A stretch of 64,000 bases of DNA. Origin: RGIG3513 sp045658985 (GTDB taxonomy: Bacteria > Bacillota > Clostridia > Oscillospirales > Butyricicoccaceae). Made by a program: the position numbers and the translations under genes. The stretch spans positions 1-64,000 of the forward strand of contig JAZOWC010000057.1 of the NCBI GenBank assembly GCA_045658985.1. The letters are read 5' to 3'. Positions 1 to 8,608 of the stretch are shown here, in pieces; positions within the stretch are counted from its first letter, which is position 1, and each line of letters starts with the position of its first letter. The notes beneath the pieces are model-generated. The model ran no database searches and was not told where the DNA came from. It saw only the letters and a program-made list of their open reading frames with translations.

Positions 1-22
1 TACATTGAGAAACACAAAAATT

Positions 23-52
23 TTAACGTAATTCGGTTTTTAGTATTATACT
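23..52 (+). promoter_or_regulatory. possible promoter of the phosphoketolase gene
   Basis: TTAACG (23-28), an 18-base spacer and TATACT (47-52). The -35 matches the housekeeping consensus at only four of six bases, and a second TATACT at 66-71 has no recognisable -35, so the assignment is weak. Confidence 0.3.
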
Positions 53-110
53 GACTATTCTACAGTATACTAATAGGAATAAATGATTAACTTGAAAGGA
101 GAATGTTTTC

Positions 111-2438
111 GTGGATAAGAAAACTAATATGACCGAAGCTCAGATGCTGGATGCATACTGGAGAGCATCAAACTATCTTTCTGCGTGCCAATTATATTTA
201 TTGGACAATCCTTTGCTTGAGAGACCTCTCAAGGCGGAGGATATCAAAAAGAAGATCGTCGGCCATTGGGGCACAGTTCCCGGTCAGAACTTTATTTATA
301 CTCATTTGAATCGGATCATCAACAAGAACGATCTCAATATGATCTATCTGTCCGGACCCGGTCATGGCGGCAATGCTATGGTTGCCCAGACCTATCTGGA
401 GGGTACCTATTCTGAGGTGTATCCCAATATTACAGAGGACAAGGACGGCCTCAAAAAACTGTTCAAGCAGTTTTCTTTCCCCGGCGGTATCCAGAGTCAT
501 GTAGCGCCTGAAACCCCCGGCTCTATCCATGAGGGCGGTGAGCTTGGTTATTCTCTGGTGCACGCTTTCGGTGCTGTGCTGGATAACCCCGATCTGATAG
601 CAGCCTGCGTTGTCGGCGACGGCGAAGCTGAGACCGGCCCTCTTGCCACCTCCTGGCAGCTGAACAGATTCCTGAATCCCAAAACCGACGGCGTGGTGCT
701 GCCCATCCTTCATCTTAACGGATACAAGATCGCCAATCCCACTCTGCTGGCACGTATTCCCGAGACAGAACTGGAGGATTATCTCCGCGGCTGCGGCTGG
801 AAGGTATACTTCGTAGAGGGCGAAGAACCCATCGAGATGCATGAGAAGATGATGAAAGCCCTCGATTCCTGCGTCAGAGATATCAAAAAGGTCAAGAAGT
901 CCGATGAATATATACACTATCCCATGATCGTGCTTCGCACTCCAAAGGGCTGGACAGGTCCAAAAATGGTGGACAACAAGCAGATCGAGGGTACCTTCCG
1001 TGCCCATCAGGTGCCTATCAGTATGGAGAACAAGAGCACCCATCTTGGACTTCTGGAGTCCTGGCTGCGCAGTTATAAGCCCGAGGAGCTGTTTACCGAA
1101 GAGGGCAAAGTTGTGGATTGGATCAAGGCTATGGCACCGAAGGGCAATCGCAGAATGGGCGCCAACCCTCATGCCAACGGCGGACTTCTGCTGAGAGACC
1201 TCAATGTCCCTGATTTCAAGGATTATGCTTTTGATATCGGCAAGCACGGAGAAAAAGACGGTCAGGATATGATCGAGCTGGGCAAGTTTGTCAGAGATAT
1301 TGTCAAGAACAATCCTTCAAACTTCCGTGTGTTTGGCCCTGACGAAACAATGTCCAACAGACTGGGCAGTGTGTTTGAGGTCACCGACCGCAGCTGGAAC
1401 TCCAAAAAGTATGACAATGACGAGTTTTTGGCTGTCGACGGGCGCGTAATGGATTCTATGCTTTCCGAACACGTGTGCGAGGGTATGCTGGAGGGCTACG
1501 TGCTGACCGGACGTCATGGATTCTTTAACAGCTACGAGGCATTCATCAGGATCATCGACTCTATGGCCGCACAGCACGCAAAGTGGCTTAAAGTATGCAA
1601 TGATCTCAACTGGAGAGCGGATATTGCTTCGCTGAACCTGATACTGTCCTCCAACGTATGGCAGCAGGACCACAACGGTTATACCCATCAGGATCCGGGA
1701 TTCTTGGATCATATCGCAAACAAGAAGGCCGATGTCGTCCGTATGTACCTCCCGCCCGATGCAAACTGTCTGCTGAGCTGCTTTGACCACTGCATCAGGA
1801 GCAAGAACTACGTCAACGTTCTTGTCACATCCAAGCACGCCCGTCCTCAGTGGCTGTCAATGGATGAGGCTGTCAAGCACTGCACACAGGGTATAGGCAT
1901 CTGGCAGTGGGCTTCCAATGACAGCGGCGAGGAGCCTGACGTTGTTATGGCTTGCGCAGGCGAAACTCCCACGCTCGAAACTCTGGCCGCAGTCAAGATC
2001 CTGAGAGAGGCCATCCCCGGCATCAAGATCAGAGTGGTCAACGTTGTTGACCTGTTCAAGCTGCAGTCCAGTGAGCAGCATCCTCACGGCCTGACCGATG
2101 ATGAATACGATATGATCTTTACCAAGGATAAGCCTATTATCTTTGCTTTCCACGGCTATCCCACGCTGATTCACGAGTTGACCTATCACCGCCACAACAA
2201 GAATATGGTGGTCAAAGGATACAACGAGGAGGGCACCATTACCACCGCGTTTGACATGCGTGTTCAGAATGAGATCGACAGATTCAATCTGGTCAAGAAC
2301 GTGGTATACAAGCTTCCTCATCTGGGTAATACCGCCGCCGGTTTGGTTCAGGATATGAACGACAAGCTGGTAGAACACAAGCAGTATATTGCTCGGTTTG
2401 GCGAAGATCTGCCCGAAGTCAAAAACTGGAAATGGTAA
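111..2438 (+). CDS. xfp: xylulose-5-phosphate/fructose-6-phosphate phosphoketolase
   Basis: Thiamine-diphosphate enzyme that splits xylulose-5-P (and often fructose-6-P) with phosphate into acetyl-phosphate plus glyceraldehyde-3-P or erythrose-4-P, a cytosolic bypass of upper glycolysis. At 775 residues it is close to the family's usual 790-800. Visible family motifs are HWGTVPGQ near residues 52-59, GPGHGG near 82-87 and the cofactor-binding GDGEAETG near 170. The start is GTG at 111, served by AAAGGAG at 95-101. It stands alone between its own promoter region and a strong terminator. Substrate preference (xylulose-5-P alone or both) cannot be read from sequence by eye. Confidence 0.97.
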   Translation: MDKKTNMTEAQMLDAYWRASNYLSACQLYLLDNPLLERPLKAEDIKKKIVGHWGTVPGQNFIYTHLNRIINKNDLNMIYLSGPGHGGNAMVAQTYLEGTYSEVYPNITEDKDGLKKLFKQFSFPGGIQSHVAPETPGSIHEGGELGYSLVHAFGAVLDNPDLIAACVVGDGEAETGPLATSWQLNRFLNPKTDGVVLPILHLNGYKIANPTLLARIPETELEDYLRGCGWKVYFVEGEEPIEMHEKMMKALDSCVRDIKKVKKSDEYIHYPMIVLRTPKGWTGPKMVDNKQIEGTFRAHQVPISMENKSTHLGLLESWLRSYKPEELFTEEGKVVDWIKAMAPKGNRRMGANPHANGGLLLRDLNVPDFKDYAFDIGKHGEKDGQDMIELGKFVRDIVKNNPSNFRVFGPDETMSNRLGSVFEVTDRSWNSKKYDNDEFLAVDGRVMDSMLSEHVCEGMLEGYVLTGRHGFFNSYEAFIRIIDSMAAQHAKWLKVCNDLNWRADIASLNLILSSNVWQQDHNGYTHQDPGFLDHIANKKADVVRMYLPPDANCLLSCFDHCIRSKNYVNVLVTSKHARPQWLSMDEAVKHCTQGIGIWQWASNDSGEEPDVVMACAGETPTLETLAAVKILREAIPGIKIRVVNVVDLFKLQSSEQHPHGLTDDEYDMIFTKDKPIIFAFHGYPTLIHELTYHRHNKNMVVKGYNEEGTITTAFDMRVQNEIDRFNLVKNVVYKLPHLGNTAAGLVQDMNDKLVEHKQYIARFGEDLPEVKNWKW

Positions 2439-2441
2439 ACT

Positions 2442-2472
2442 AAAAAGTCGTCTCAACTCGAGACGACTTTTT
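2442..2472 (+). terminator. intrinsic terminator after xfp
   Basis: Perfect 13-base inverted repeat (2442-2454 with 2460-2472), 5-base loop, the right arm ending in five T. It lies four bases after the phosphoketolase stop. Confidence 0.9.
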
Positions 2473-2495
2473 GCTGTTCATATTATATGATACTG

Positions 2496-2504
2496 TGATA
2501 TAAT
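2496..2504 (+). promoter_or_regulatory. extended -10 promoter for the 2.6-8.8 kb gene run
   Basis: TGATATAAT, that is TG-N-TATAAT, with no good -35. It sits between the xfp terminator and the metallo-hydrolase gene, the only plausible place for a promoter serving the tightly spaced genes that follow. Confidence 0.5.
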
Positions 2505-2578
2505 AATAAAAATAGATTGCCGAATGTAATTGATTGTTCGGCGGCGTGAAAGCCTATATCACGGAGAGGACAGATAAT

Positions 2579-3457
2579 ATGTACGAATTGGTTCATGTCA
2601 CAGGCAGCAGCTATTATATACAGAGTCCTGCAAAAATCGGCCTTGTAAAGCTTAATGAAAGTGAAGTTTGCCTCATTGACAGCGGTAACGACAAGGACGC
2701 GGGCAGAAAGGTGCGTCAGATTCTTGATGCAAACTCGTGGAAGCTGAGGGCCATATATAACACCCATTCCAATGCCGACCATATAGGCGGCAATCAGTAT
2801 CTGCACAAGCAGACCGGATGCACTATCTATGCGCCCGCAATTGAGAGCGCGTTTACGCGGTACCCTGTTCTCGAACCGTCATTTTTGTACGGAGGCTATC
2901 CGCCCAAAGATTTGAGGCACAAGTTTTTGATGGCTCAGGAGAGCGAGGCAAGCCTGCTCACTCACGATGTTTTGCCGGACGGCTGGCAGATAATTCCGCT
3001 GCCGGGACATTTTTTTGATATGGTCGGTTTCAGGACGCCCGATGATGTGGTTTATCTTGCCGATTGTCTGTCTAGCCGTGAGACGCTGGACAAATACCAG
3101 ATAGGATTTATATATGATGTCGGCGAGTATCTCAAAACTCTGGAGAGAGTCAAGCAGATGACAGCAAAAATCTTTGTGCCTTCTCACGCCGAAGCTACCG
3201 ATAATATTGCGCCGCTGGCTCAGTATAATATCGACAAGGTTCATGAAATCGCGGATAGGATCGTGGAGATATGCACCCGGCCCGTATGCTTTGAGCATAT
3301 TCTTCAAAAAGTCTTTGCCGAATATAACCTGACCATGAACTTTGAGCAATACGTGCTGGTTGGCAGCACAGTGAGATCATATCTCAGCTGGCTCAAAGAT
3401 ACAAACAGAGTTGCTGCAGTCTTTGACAACAATATGCTTCTGTGGCAGCGCGTATGA
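2579..3457 (+). CDS. metallo-beta-lactamase-fold hydrolase
   Basis: The zinc-binding signature THSNADHIGG lies at residues 62-71 of 292, and further fold motifs follow: PLPGHFFD, where the His is a probable third ligand, then YLADCLS and PSHAEA. The start chosen is ATG 2579 with GGAGAGGA at 2562-2569; an upstream in-frame TTG at 2534 has no ribosome site. Substrate is unknown: the fold covers thiolesterases, glyoxalases, lactonases and RNases. The final codons overlap the next gene by 4 bases, suggesting translational coupling. Fold assignment is firm, function is not. Confidence 0.85.
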   Translation: MYELVHVTGSSYYIQSPAKIGLVKLNESEVCLIDSGNDKDAGRKVRQILDANSWKLRAIYNTHSNADHIGGNQYLHKQTGCTIYAPAIESAFTRYPVLEPSFLYGGYPPKDLRHKFLMAQESEASLLTHDVLPDGWQIIPLPGHFFDMVGFRTPDDVVYLADCLSSRETLDKYQIGFIYDVGEYLKTLERVKQMTAKIFVPSHAEATDNIAPLAQYNIDKVHEIADRIVEICTRPVCFEHILQKVFAEYNLTMNFEQYVLVGSTVRSYLSWLKDTNRVAAVFDNNMLLWQRV

Positions 3458-3957
3458 GAAGAATCATTGTAATAGGCTGCCCGGGCAGCGGAAAAAGCAC
3501 GTTTTCAAAAAAACTGCATCATATAACAGGAATTCCGTTGCACCATCTGGATATGATGTACTGGAACGCAGATAGAACCAAAGTTGACAGGGAGGTTTTT
3601 CTTGAGTCGCTGGCCAATGTACTGCAGGAGAGTGAGTGGATAATCGACGGTAATTACAGCTCCACCATGGAGCGGAGGATACAGGCTTGTGACACGGTGG
3701 TTTTTCTCGATTATCCCACAGAAGTATGCCTCGGCGGAATTATGGAGCGCATAGGAAAGGTTCGTACCGATATACCTTGGACAGAGCCTGAGCAGATAGA
3801 TGAGGCGTTTGTTGAAACGGTGCGGAACTATAACAAACAAAGCCGCCCGCAGGTGCTGGAACTCATTGAGAAATATCGGAACAAGCAGATAGTTATATTT
3901 ACAAGCTGCAATCAGGCAGAGGATTTTTTGCATAGGATCAAGGCACAGAACGCCTGA
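3454..3957 (+). CDS. P-loop kinase-like protein (FlaR/topology-modulation type)
   Basis: Starts with a Walker A loop, GCPGSGKST at residues 8-16, then an LHHLD-type stretch and a Y-W element near residues 30-45. This arrangement is seen in the small AAA_17-like proteins annotated 'DNA topology modulation protein FlaR' and in adenylate-kinase-like proteins. It has 167 residues. The start is ATG 3454, which overlaps the preceding stop as ATGA; a GTG 12 bases upstream is in frame but has no better ribosome site. The phosphoryl acceptor is unknown, and the 'topology modulation' name is a historical label, not evidence of function. Confidence 0.75.
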   Translation: MRRIIVIGCPGSGKSTFSKKLHHITGIPLHHLDMMYWNADRTKVDREVFLESLANVLQESEWIIDGNYSSTMERRIQACDTVVFLDYPTEVCLGGIMERIGKVRTDIPWTEPEQIDEAFVETVRNYNKQSRPQVLELIEKYRNKQIVIFTSCNQAEDFLHRIKAQNA

Positions 3958-3983
3958 CCCAATAATAGCAAAGGAGAGACAGT

Positions 3984-4454
3984 ATGAGCGCATGTATATT
4001 TATCGCATCGGACTATCCGCTGCCCGAGGCGGCACCCTCGCGTGAGTATCCTATTGAGATCAATATAGATACGGGCACCGTATTCGACGGCGGAGCAGAC
4101 GATAATTACTTTCTTAACTCCTTTATTGACGTAGGTGACTATTGCGACAAACAGTACGGAGTATCTTTGGATTGGGAGTATACAGACGGCAGAGCAGATA
4201 TGATAGTAGAGTATATCAAAGACGCTCTGTGTTATACCGACTGTGTGGAGCTTTGGCGTGTGTGGCTGGGTACGTGGTATGATTATGAGGACAGCCCCGT
4301 CGTGCACAGATCGACTGTCATATCGGGCGAGCTTACCGCAGAACATATCAAAGCCGTCAACGATGCCGTGATATGGAACAAACTCGACAAAAACAACCCA
4401 AACAGACCCTCACATTATTGCCTGAGGATCATAAAACAGGAGGCACCACTATGA
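3984..4454 (+). CDS. hypothetical acidic protein, 156 aa
   Basis: I do not recognise the family. It is a soluble protein without signal peptide or membrane segment, rich in Asp and Glu (for example EINIDTGT and the cluster GDYCDKQYG), Trp/Tyr-rich in the middle (WRVWLGTWYDYED), and basic at the end. ATG 3984 follows AAAGGAG at 3971-3977, so it is clearly translated. It overlaps the next unknown gene by 4 bases. Such translationally coupled pairs of small unknown proteins often act together, but nothing here shows how. Confidence 0.7.
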   Translation: MSACIFIASDYPLPEAAPSREYPIEINIDTGTVFDGGADDNYFLNSFIDVGDYCDKQYGVSLDWEYTDGRADMIVEYIKDALCYTDCVELWRVWLGTWYDYEDSPVVHRSTVISGELTAEHIKAVNDAVIWNKLDKNNPNRPSHYCLRIIKQEAPL

Positions 4455-4867
4455 AAAATACCATCCGTGAGAACGTCAATACTCCCTATAGCCTCCACGA
4501 TATGAACGTTGAGGCTTTTGAGATCAGCGGCGACGATTTGATCATGCGGATATCCGGCCTCATAAAGGTATCTTCGCCCTGCGTGCAGACCGACGGATAC
4601 GTTGAGTTTCACGGGGTGAATTGGGATTTCAGTTATGTTTATCTGCTTGGCATAACGGGCAACGAAGGCTCCTTTTCGGGACACAAGATGTCTTTGAGGG
4701 AGTTTATAGACAGATACAGGCAGTTCGGTTTTTCTGTTATAGATGAGACTTATGGATATAATATGTCAAAATACAACGGATTCTTGCTTCTTCCCGGCAG
4801 ACAGCACTGCGAATGTAATATCGAAATATCCCACAGCGGAGATATGATCTACGTCACAGAAGCCTGA
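4451..4867 (+). CDS. hypothetical protein, 138 aa
   Basis: Not recognised. The composition suggests a compact beta-rich soluble domain with alternating hydrophobics (DLIMRISG, GYVEFHGV, FSYVYLLG). No signal or membrane segment. The start ATG 4451 overlaps the upstream stop (ATGA) and is preceded by AGGAGG at 4438-4443; a longer reading from 4373 lacks a ribosome site and runs through the upstream gene. Probably coupled to the preceding hypothetical gene. Size and fold would fit an orphan immunity-type or ligand-binding domain, which is speculation. Confidence 0.7.
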   Translation: MKNTIRENVNTPYSLHDMNVEAFEISGDDLIMRISGLIKVSSPCVQTDGYVEFHGVNWDFSYVYLLGITGNEGSFSGHKMSLREFIDRYRQFGFSVIDETYGYNMSKYNGFLLLPGRQHCECNIEISHSGDMIYVTEA

Positions 4868-4917
4868 CTGTGTGATATAATCAAACCGGGCGAACCAATA
4901 GTTTACGGAGGTATAAT

Positions 4918-5403
4918 ATGAGCCATACCGAGCTTGAAACTATGCTGAAAAAACGTATTAAACGGCATAGAATAATTGAATTAACATTATCTTCCTTGTT
5001 TTTTGTGCTGCTGGCAGTATTTGCTCTGCTTTACTGGCAGAGCAGGGAGGTCAAAGAGGTCGGATTCTGGCTGCTGAAGCACCAGACGGTAAGCTATAAT
5101 GACAATTACCTGTGGGGTGTGCTGGCGGGAGTGCTTGGTCTGACTTTTTCGGGTGTGTTTTTGATGACCGACCTTTTGTTCTGCAAGGTGCGCACGGTTG
5201 AGGTCGGAGAAGATCAGGTAACCTTGTATCGTGGACTGGCACACACACATCTGTATATAAACGGCACACTGCAGGACAGCCTGTCGGCTTTTGGATACTA
5301 TCTGGAGGGAACACTTTCCGATAGGTCAAAAGTAAATGTTGCCCTGAGCAAATGGTCTGCGCACCTGACATTCTCAAACGGATATGATTCCGTGGATATG
5401 TAA
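4918..5403 (+). CDS. hypothetical membrane protein, two transmembrane segments
   Basis: 161 residues with a Lys/Arg-rich amphipathic N-terminus, hydrophobic segments at about residues 20-42 and 64-88, and a C-terminal soluble half of about 70 residues that probably faces the cytoplasm. ATG 4918 follows ACGGAGG. An extended -10 (TGATATAAT, 4873-4881) lies 37 bases upstream, so it may have its own promoter. Family not recognised. Confidence 0.7.
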   Translation: MSHTELETMLKKRIKRHRIIELTLSSLFFVLLAVFALLYWQSREVKEVGFWLLKHQTVSYNDNYLWGVLAGVLGLTFSGVFLMTDLLFCKVRTVEVGEDQVTLYRGLAHTHLYINGTLQDSLSAFGYYLEGTLSDRSKVNVALSKWSAHLTFSNGYDSVDM

Positions 5404-5416
5404 AAAGGAGAACTTT

Positions 5417-5893
5417 ATGATAGCATTGATCGTCGCACGTTCAAAAAACAACGCAATAGGCAAAAACGGCAGCATTCCATGGCGAATAAAAGGCGAGCAA
5501 AAACAGTTCCGTGAGCTTACCACAGGCCACGTAGTGATCATGGGCAGAAAATCCTATGAGGAGATAGGCCACCCTTTACCGAACAGAAAGAATATAGTGG
5601 TGTCAACGACCCGACAGTTTTCGGGTGAGAACCTTGTTACGGCAGCCTCGCTCAAAGAGGCGCTGGATATAGCATCCGGTGAGGACGTCTTTGTGGCAGG
5701 AGGCTACAGACTCTTTGAGGAGGCAATACCTTTTGCAGACGTTATGTACATCACAGAGGTAGATACGGTGGTGCCTGACGGAGACGTGTTTTTTCCGCCA
5801 TTTGACAAGGATGATTTTGACCTGACGGTTGGAGAAACTGCCGGAGAGGATATCAAGTATACAAGAATTATTTACACAAGAAAAAAGCTGTAA
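5417..5893 (+). CDS. folA: dihydrofolate reductase
   Basis: NADPH-dependent reduction of dihydrofolate to tetrahydrofolate. 158 residues, normal for bacterial DHFR. The N-terminal AIGKNGSIPW (residues 13-22) is the family Met20-loop region, and the acidic catalytic residue is Glu27, five after Trp22. VIMGRKSYE and the NADPH-binding FVAGGYRLFEEA follow in the usual order. Start ATG 5417 has AAAAGGAG 8 bases upstream. No thymidylate synthase gene is next to it, unlike the common thyA-folA pair. It lies in the accessory gene run, 13 bases after the membrane protein. Confidence 0.95.
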   Translation: MIALIVARSKNNAIGKNGSIPWRIKGEQKQFRELTTGHVVIMGRKSYEEIGHPLPNRKNIVVSTTRQFSGENLVTAASLKEALDIASGEDVFVAGGYRLFEEAIPFADVMYITEVDTVVPDGDVFFPPFDKDDFDLTVGETAGEDIKYTRIIYTRKKL

Positions 5894-5909
5894 CATAAGG
5901 AGCAGTTCA

Positions 5910-6668
5910 ATGAATATTACACAGACCTTTTATGACAATCTTGCTACCAATTACGATAAGCTGTTTTTGGACTGGCAGGCCACCACAGCCGAGCAGGCGG
6001 GCATTATGGACAGACTGTTTGCTCAATACGGCTTTGACAGATCTGCGCAGCTCCTCGACTGCGCCTGCGGAATCGGTACTCAGGCCATAGGTCTTGCCGC
6101 TATGGGGTACAACGTGACGGGCTCGGATATCAGCCGCGGTGAGCTTCTGGAGGCCAACAAACGTGCGCTTGACAGACGTGTAAATATAGCCTTTGATTAT
6201 GCAGATTTCTGTGCGCTGGAGGATGTTTACTCACGGCAATTCGATATAGTTATCGCTATGGACAATGCTCTGCCTCATATGCTTACTGCGGCTGACCTCA
6301 AAAAAGCCGTTTCCAGCATAATGGGCAGGGTTGCATCAAAGGGCGTATTCGTGGCAAGCATACGTGACTATGACAGCCTGCTTGAGAGCAAACCGCCCTA
6401 TTCTCCGCCCTATATACACGAGACGGAAGAGGGCAGGCGTGTGTCTTTCCAGACGTGGAAATGGTCGGGTGACAACTACAGATTGACTCAATATATTATT
6501 GACGATACTCACAGCCTGAGTGTGAGCAAGTTTGATTGCGAATACCGCGCAACCCGTCGTGAGGAGCTGACGCAGCTGCTTCTGGAGAGCGGATGTGAGA
6601 GTGTGGACTGGAAGTTTATGGACGAAACCGGCTTTTATCAGCCCATAGTTGTAGCGCGTAAAAAATAA
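5910..6668 (+). CDS. class I SAM-dependent methyltransferase
   Basis: 252 residues. SAM-binding motif I LLDCACGIGTQ is near residues 50-60, followed by the acidic residue of motif II in GSDISRGEL and a motif IV-like DIVIAMDNALPH. This places it with small-molecule (UbiE/Tam-like) methyltransferases. Start ATG 5910 has AAGGAG upstream; an in-frame reading from 5829 runs through folA and is not credible. The methyl acceptor is unknown. Confidence 0.85.
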   Translation: MNITQTFYDNLATNYDKLFLDWQATTAEQAGIMDRLFAQYGFDRSAQLLDCACGIGTQAIGLAAMGYNVTGSDISRGELLEANKRALDRRVNIAFDYADFCALEDVYSRQFDIVIAMDNALPHMLTAADLKKAVSSIMGRVASKGVFVASIRDYDSLLESKPPYSPPYIHETEEGRRVSFQTWKWSGDNYRLTQYIIDDTHSLSVSKFDCEYRATRREELTQLLLESGCESVDWKFMDETGFYQPIVVARKK

Positions 6669-6681
6669 GGAGTGAGCAGAT

Positions 6682-7236
6682 ATGATCTTGCATACGGAGA
6701 GGCTGATTTTGCGCCCATGGCGTGAGTCGGACGTCGAGAGCTTGTTTAAGTATGCCAAAGACCCTGACGTAGGCCCGATAGCAGGCTGGCCGCCGCACAA
6801 AAACGTGGAGGAGAGTCTGGATATAATCAAAAACATTCTGTCAGGTCCCGAATGCTATGCCATCTGCGAGAGGGGGAGCGTTAAACCCATAGGTACCATC
6901 GAACTGAAACTCAATGGAAGAACGGATATGACCGACCGTGATGACGAATGTGAGATGGGGTATTGGCTTGGCAAGCCGTTCTGGGGCAGGGGATATATGC
7001 CAGAGGCCGCACGTGAGCTGCTGCGGCATGCCTTTGAGGATATAGGCATGACGACCGTATGGTGCGGTTATTATGACGGAAATCACAAGTCCAAACGGGT
7101 TCAGGAGAAGGTTGGATTTATCTATCATCACACCTGCGCAGATGTGCCCGTGCCGCTGATGAATGAGGTTAGAGTTGGCCACACCAATTACATTACCAAA
7201 GAGCGCTGGCTCGAAATGACAGATGAGGCGAGATGA
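6682..7236 (+). CDS. GNAT N-acetyltransferase (RimJ/RimL-like)
   Basis: 184 residues. Opens with TERLILRPWRESD, typical of the RimJ/RimL branch. The acetyl-CoA binding region GRGYMPEAARELLRHAF follows GYWLGKPFW, and the closing motif is SKRVQEKVGF. Substrate could be a protein N-terminus or a small amine. AAGGAG precedes ATG 6682. The stop overlaps the next gene's ATG by 4 bases. Confidence 0.88.
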   Translation: MILHTERLILRPWRESDVESLFKYAKDPDVGPIAGWPPHKNVEESLDIIKNILSGPECYAICERGSVKPIGTIELKLNGRTDMTDRDDECEMGYWLGKPFWGRGYMPEAARELLRHAFEDIGMTTVWCGYYDGNHKSKRVQEKVGFIYHHTCADVPVPLMNEVRVGHTNYITKERWLEMTDEAR

Positions 7237-7844
7237 TTATGGAGTTTAATGAGAAGCTTCAGCAGCTGCGCAAGCAAAAAGGACTTACGCAGGATGAGCT
7301 TGCACGTGAGCTGTACGTGTCCCGTGCCGCGGTCTCAAAATGGGAGTCGGGCAGGGGATACCCGGGTATCGATTCTCTCAAAGCCATTGCGGCGTTCTTC
7401 TCCGTCACCGTGGATGAGTTGTTATCGGGTGAACAGGTTCTGCATATTGCTCAGATCGACAGCAGACAGAAAGAAAGTCATATACGGGATATGGTGTTTG
7501 GATTGCTCGATTGCAGCGCGGCATTGTTTATGTTTATGCCGTTTTTTGGCAGAGAGCTTGACGGTGCGGTGTCGAGCAGCTCCCTGCTCACACTGACCGA
7601 CACGGCTATATATATCAAAGCGGCTTATTTTGCCGTGGTAATAGCGATTATGATATGGGGGATACTGACTCTTGCACTGCAAAACTGCCACAATTCTATC
7701 TGGAATAATATCAAATCCAAGATATCGCTTATCCTCAATATCGCCGCAGTTCTTTTGTTCGTAATCAGCTTGCAGCCTTATGCTGCGGTATTTGTGTTTG
7801 TTTTTCTCGTTATCAAGGCAATGATGCTCATAAAAAAGCCGTGA
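7233..7844 (+). CDS. XRE-family regulator with membrane C-terminus
   Basis: 203 residues. Residues about 5-62 form a Cro/C1-type helix-turn-helix: QLRKQKGLTQDELA, then YVSRAAVSKWESGRG as recognition helix, then the LLSGE that often closes this domain. The rest contains three probable membrane segments near residues 85-105, 122-148 and 165-195, so the DNA-binding domain would be membrane-tethered. Start ATG 7233 (or the ATG two codons later) overlaps the acetyltransferase stop. What signal it senses is unknown; it may control its neighbours. Confidence 0.85.
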   Translation: MIMEFNEKLQQLRKQKGLTQDELARELYVSRAAVSKWESGRGYPGIDSLKAIAAFFSVTVDELLSGEQVLHIAQIDSRQKESHIRDMVFGLLDCSAALFMFMPFFGRELDGAVSSSSLLTLTDTAIYIKAAYFAVVIAIMIWGILTLALQNCHNSIWNNIKSKISLILNIAAVLLFVISLQPYAAVFVFVFLVIKAMMLIKKP

Positions 7845-7871
7845 CACCATAAGTATCATGGTTGTGACGGC
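7838..7871. other. imperfect inverted repeat at end of the regulator gene
   Basis: GCCGTGACACCAT (7838-7850) pairs with ATGGTTGTGACGGC (7858-7871) with one mismatch and one bulge. No T-run follows on the plus strand, so it is a poor terminator; it could be an operator or an RNA stability element. Confidence 0.35.
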
Positions 7872-7906
7872 AGGTTTCTTGATGATTGTTGCAGAGTGTA
7901 CTATGG

Positions 7907-7931
7907 TGTATTGGGGAACAAACCCAATACA
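7907..7931. other. hairpin / possible operator before the PAP2 gene
   Basis: Perfect 9-base inverted repeat TGTATTGGG / CCCAATACA with 7-base spacer, ending 21 bases before the PAP2 start. Dyads of this size near a start can be repressor operators; the adjacent XRE gene would be a candidate partner. Inference only. Confidence 0.4.
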
Positions 7932-7951
7932 TCAAATGAGAGGGATCTGCA

Positions 7952-8608
7952 ATGAACAACAAAAAACGCCTGATCTGCGCCGTCTGCCTGCTTTCGGCTT
8001 TCGTCATATTCACCGCGCTTGTATGCTGTGTTGATGTCAAAGCCGTAGGAGCGGATAACACCAACGTAGGTTTTGCCGGACTCAATATGTACGTACACCG
8101 CCTGACGGGGGTGCATCTCGGCTTGTATCGTCTGACCGATTGGCTCAGCTTGGTGCCGATGGGGGTTGTGGCATCACTTGCGGCGATGGGACTGATTCAA
8201 TGGATACGGCGTAAAAGCCTGCTCAAAGTCGATCGCAGCCTGCTTACGCTCGGCGCTCTTTATGTACTTGCAGGGGCAGCGTATTTGCTGTTTGAGTGCA
8301 TTGTCATCAATTACCGTCCCATACTTATGGACGGGGTGCTTGAAAGCTCATACCCGTCATCTACCACGATGCTGGTGCTGTGCGTGGTGCCGTTTTCGGC
8401 AGCGTATATTGCGGCACGGGTAAAAAACAAGACATTCAAACGGATGATTGCTGTAATGTCTAATAGCTTTACTGCACTTATGATTATAGCCAGATTAGTT
8501 TCGGGTGTGCATTGGTTTACCGATATTGTCGGTGCGGTACTTGTAGGACTGTCGCTGGTAATGCTATGCAGATATATTGGGGAGGCTGAGGATGAAAAGG
8601 ATGAATAA
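7952..8608 (+). CDS. PAP2-superfamily membrane protein
   Basis: 218 residues with about six membrane segments. The phosphatase signature is partly present: INYRPI (motif 1 region), SYPSSTTM where a PSGH-type motif 2 is expected, and LVSGVHWFTDIVG (motif 3, with His and Asp). The motif 2 His is Thr here, so catalysis by the canonical scheme is uncertain. Canonical members dephosphorylate lipid phosphates such as undecaprenyl-PP or phosphatidate at the outer membrane face. ATG 7952 follows GAGAGGG. It is co-oriented with a small overlapping membrane gene. Confidence 0.75.
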   Translation: MNNKKRLICAVCLLSAFVIFTALVCCVDVKAVGADNTNVGFAGLNMYVHRLTGVHLGLYRLTDWLSLVPMGVVASLAAMGLIQWIRRKSLLKVDRSLLTLGALYVLAGAAYLLFECIVINYRPILMDGVLESSYPSSTTMLVLCVVPFSAAYIAARVKNKTFKRMIAVMSNSFTALMIIARLVSGVHWFTDIVGAVLVGLSLVMLCRYIGEAEDEKDE

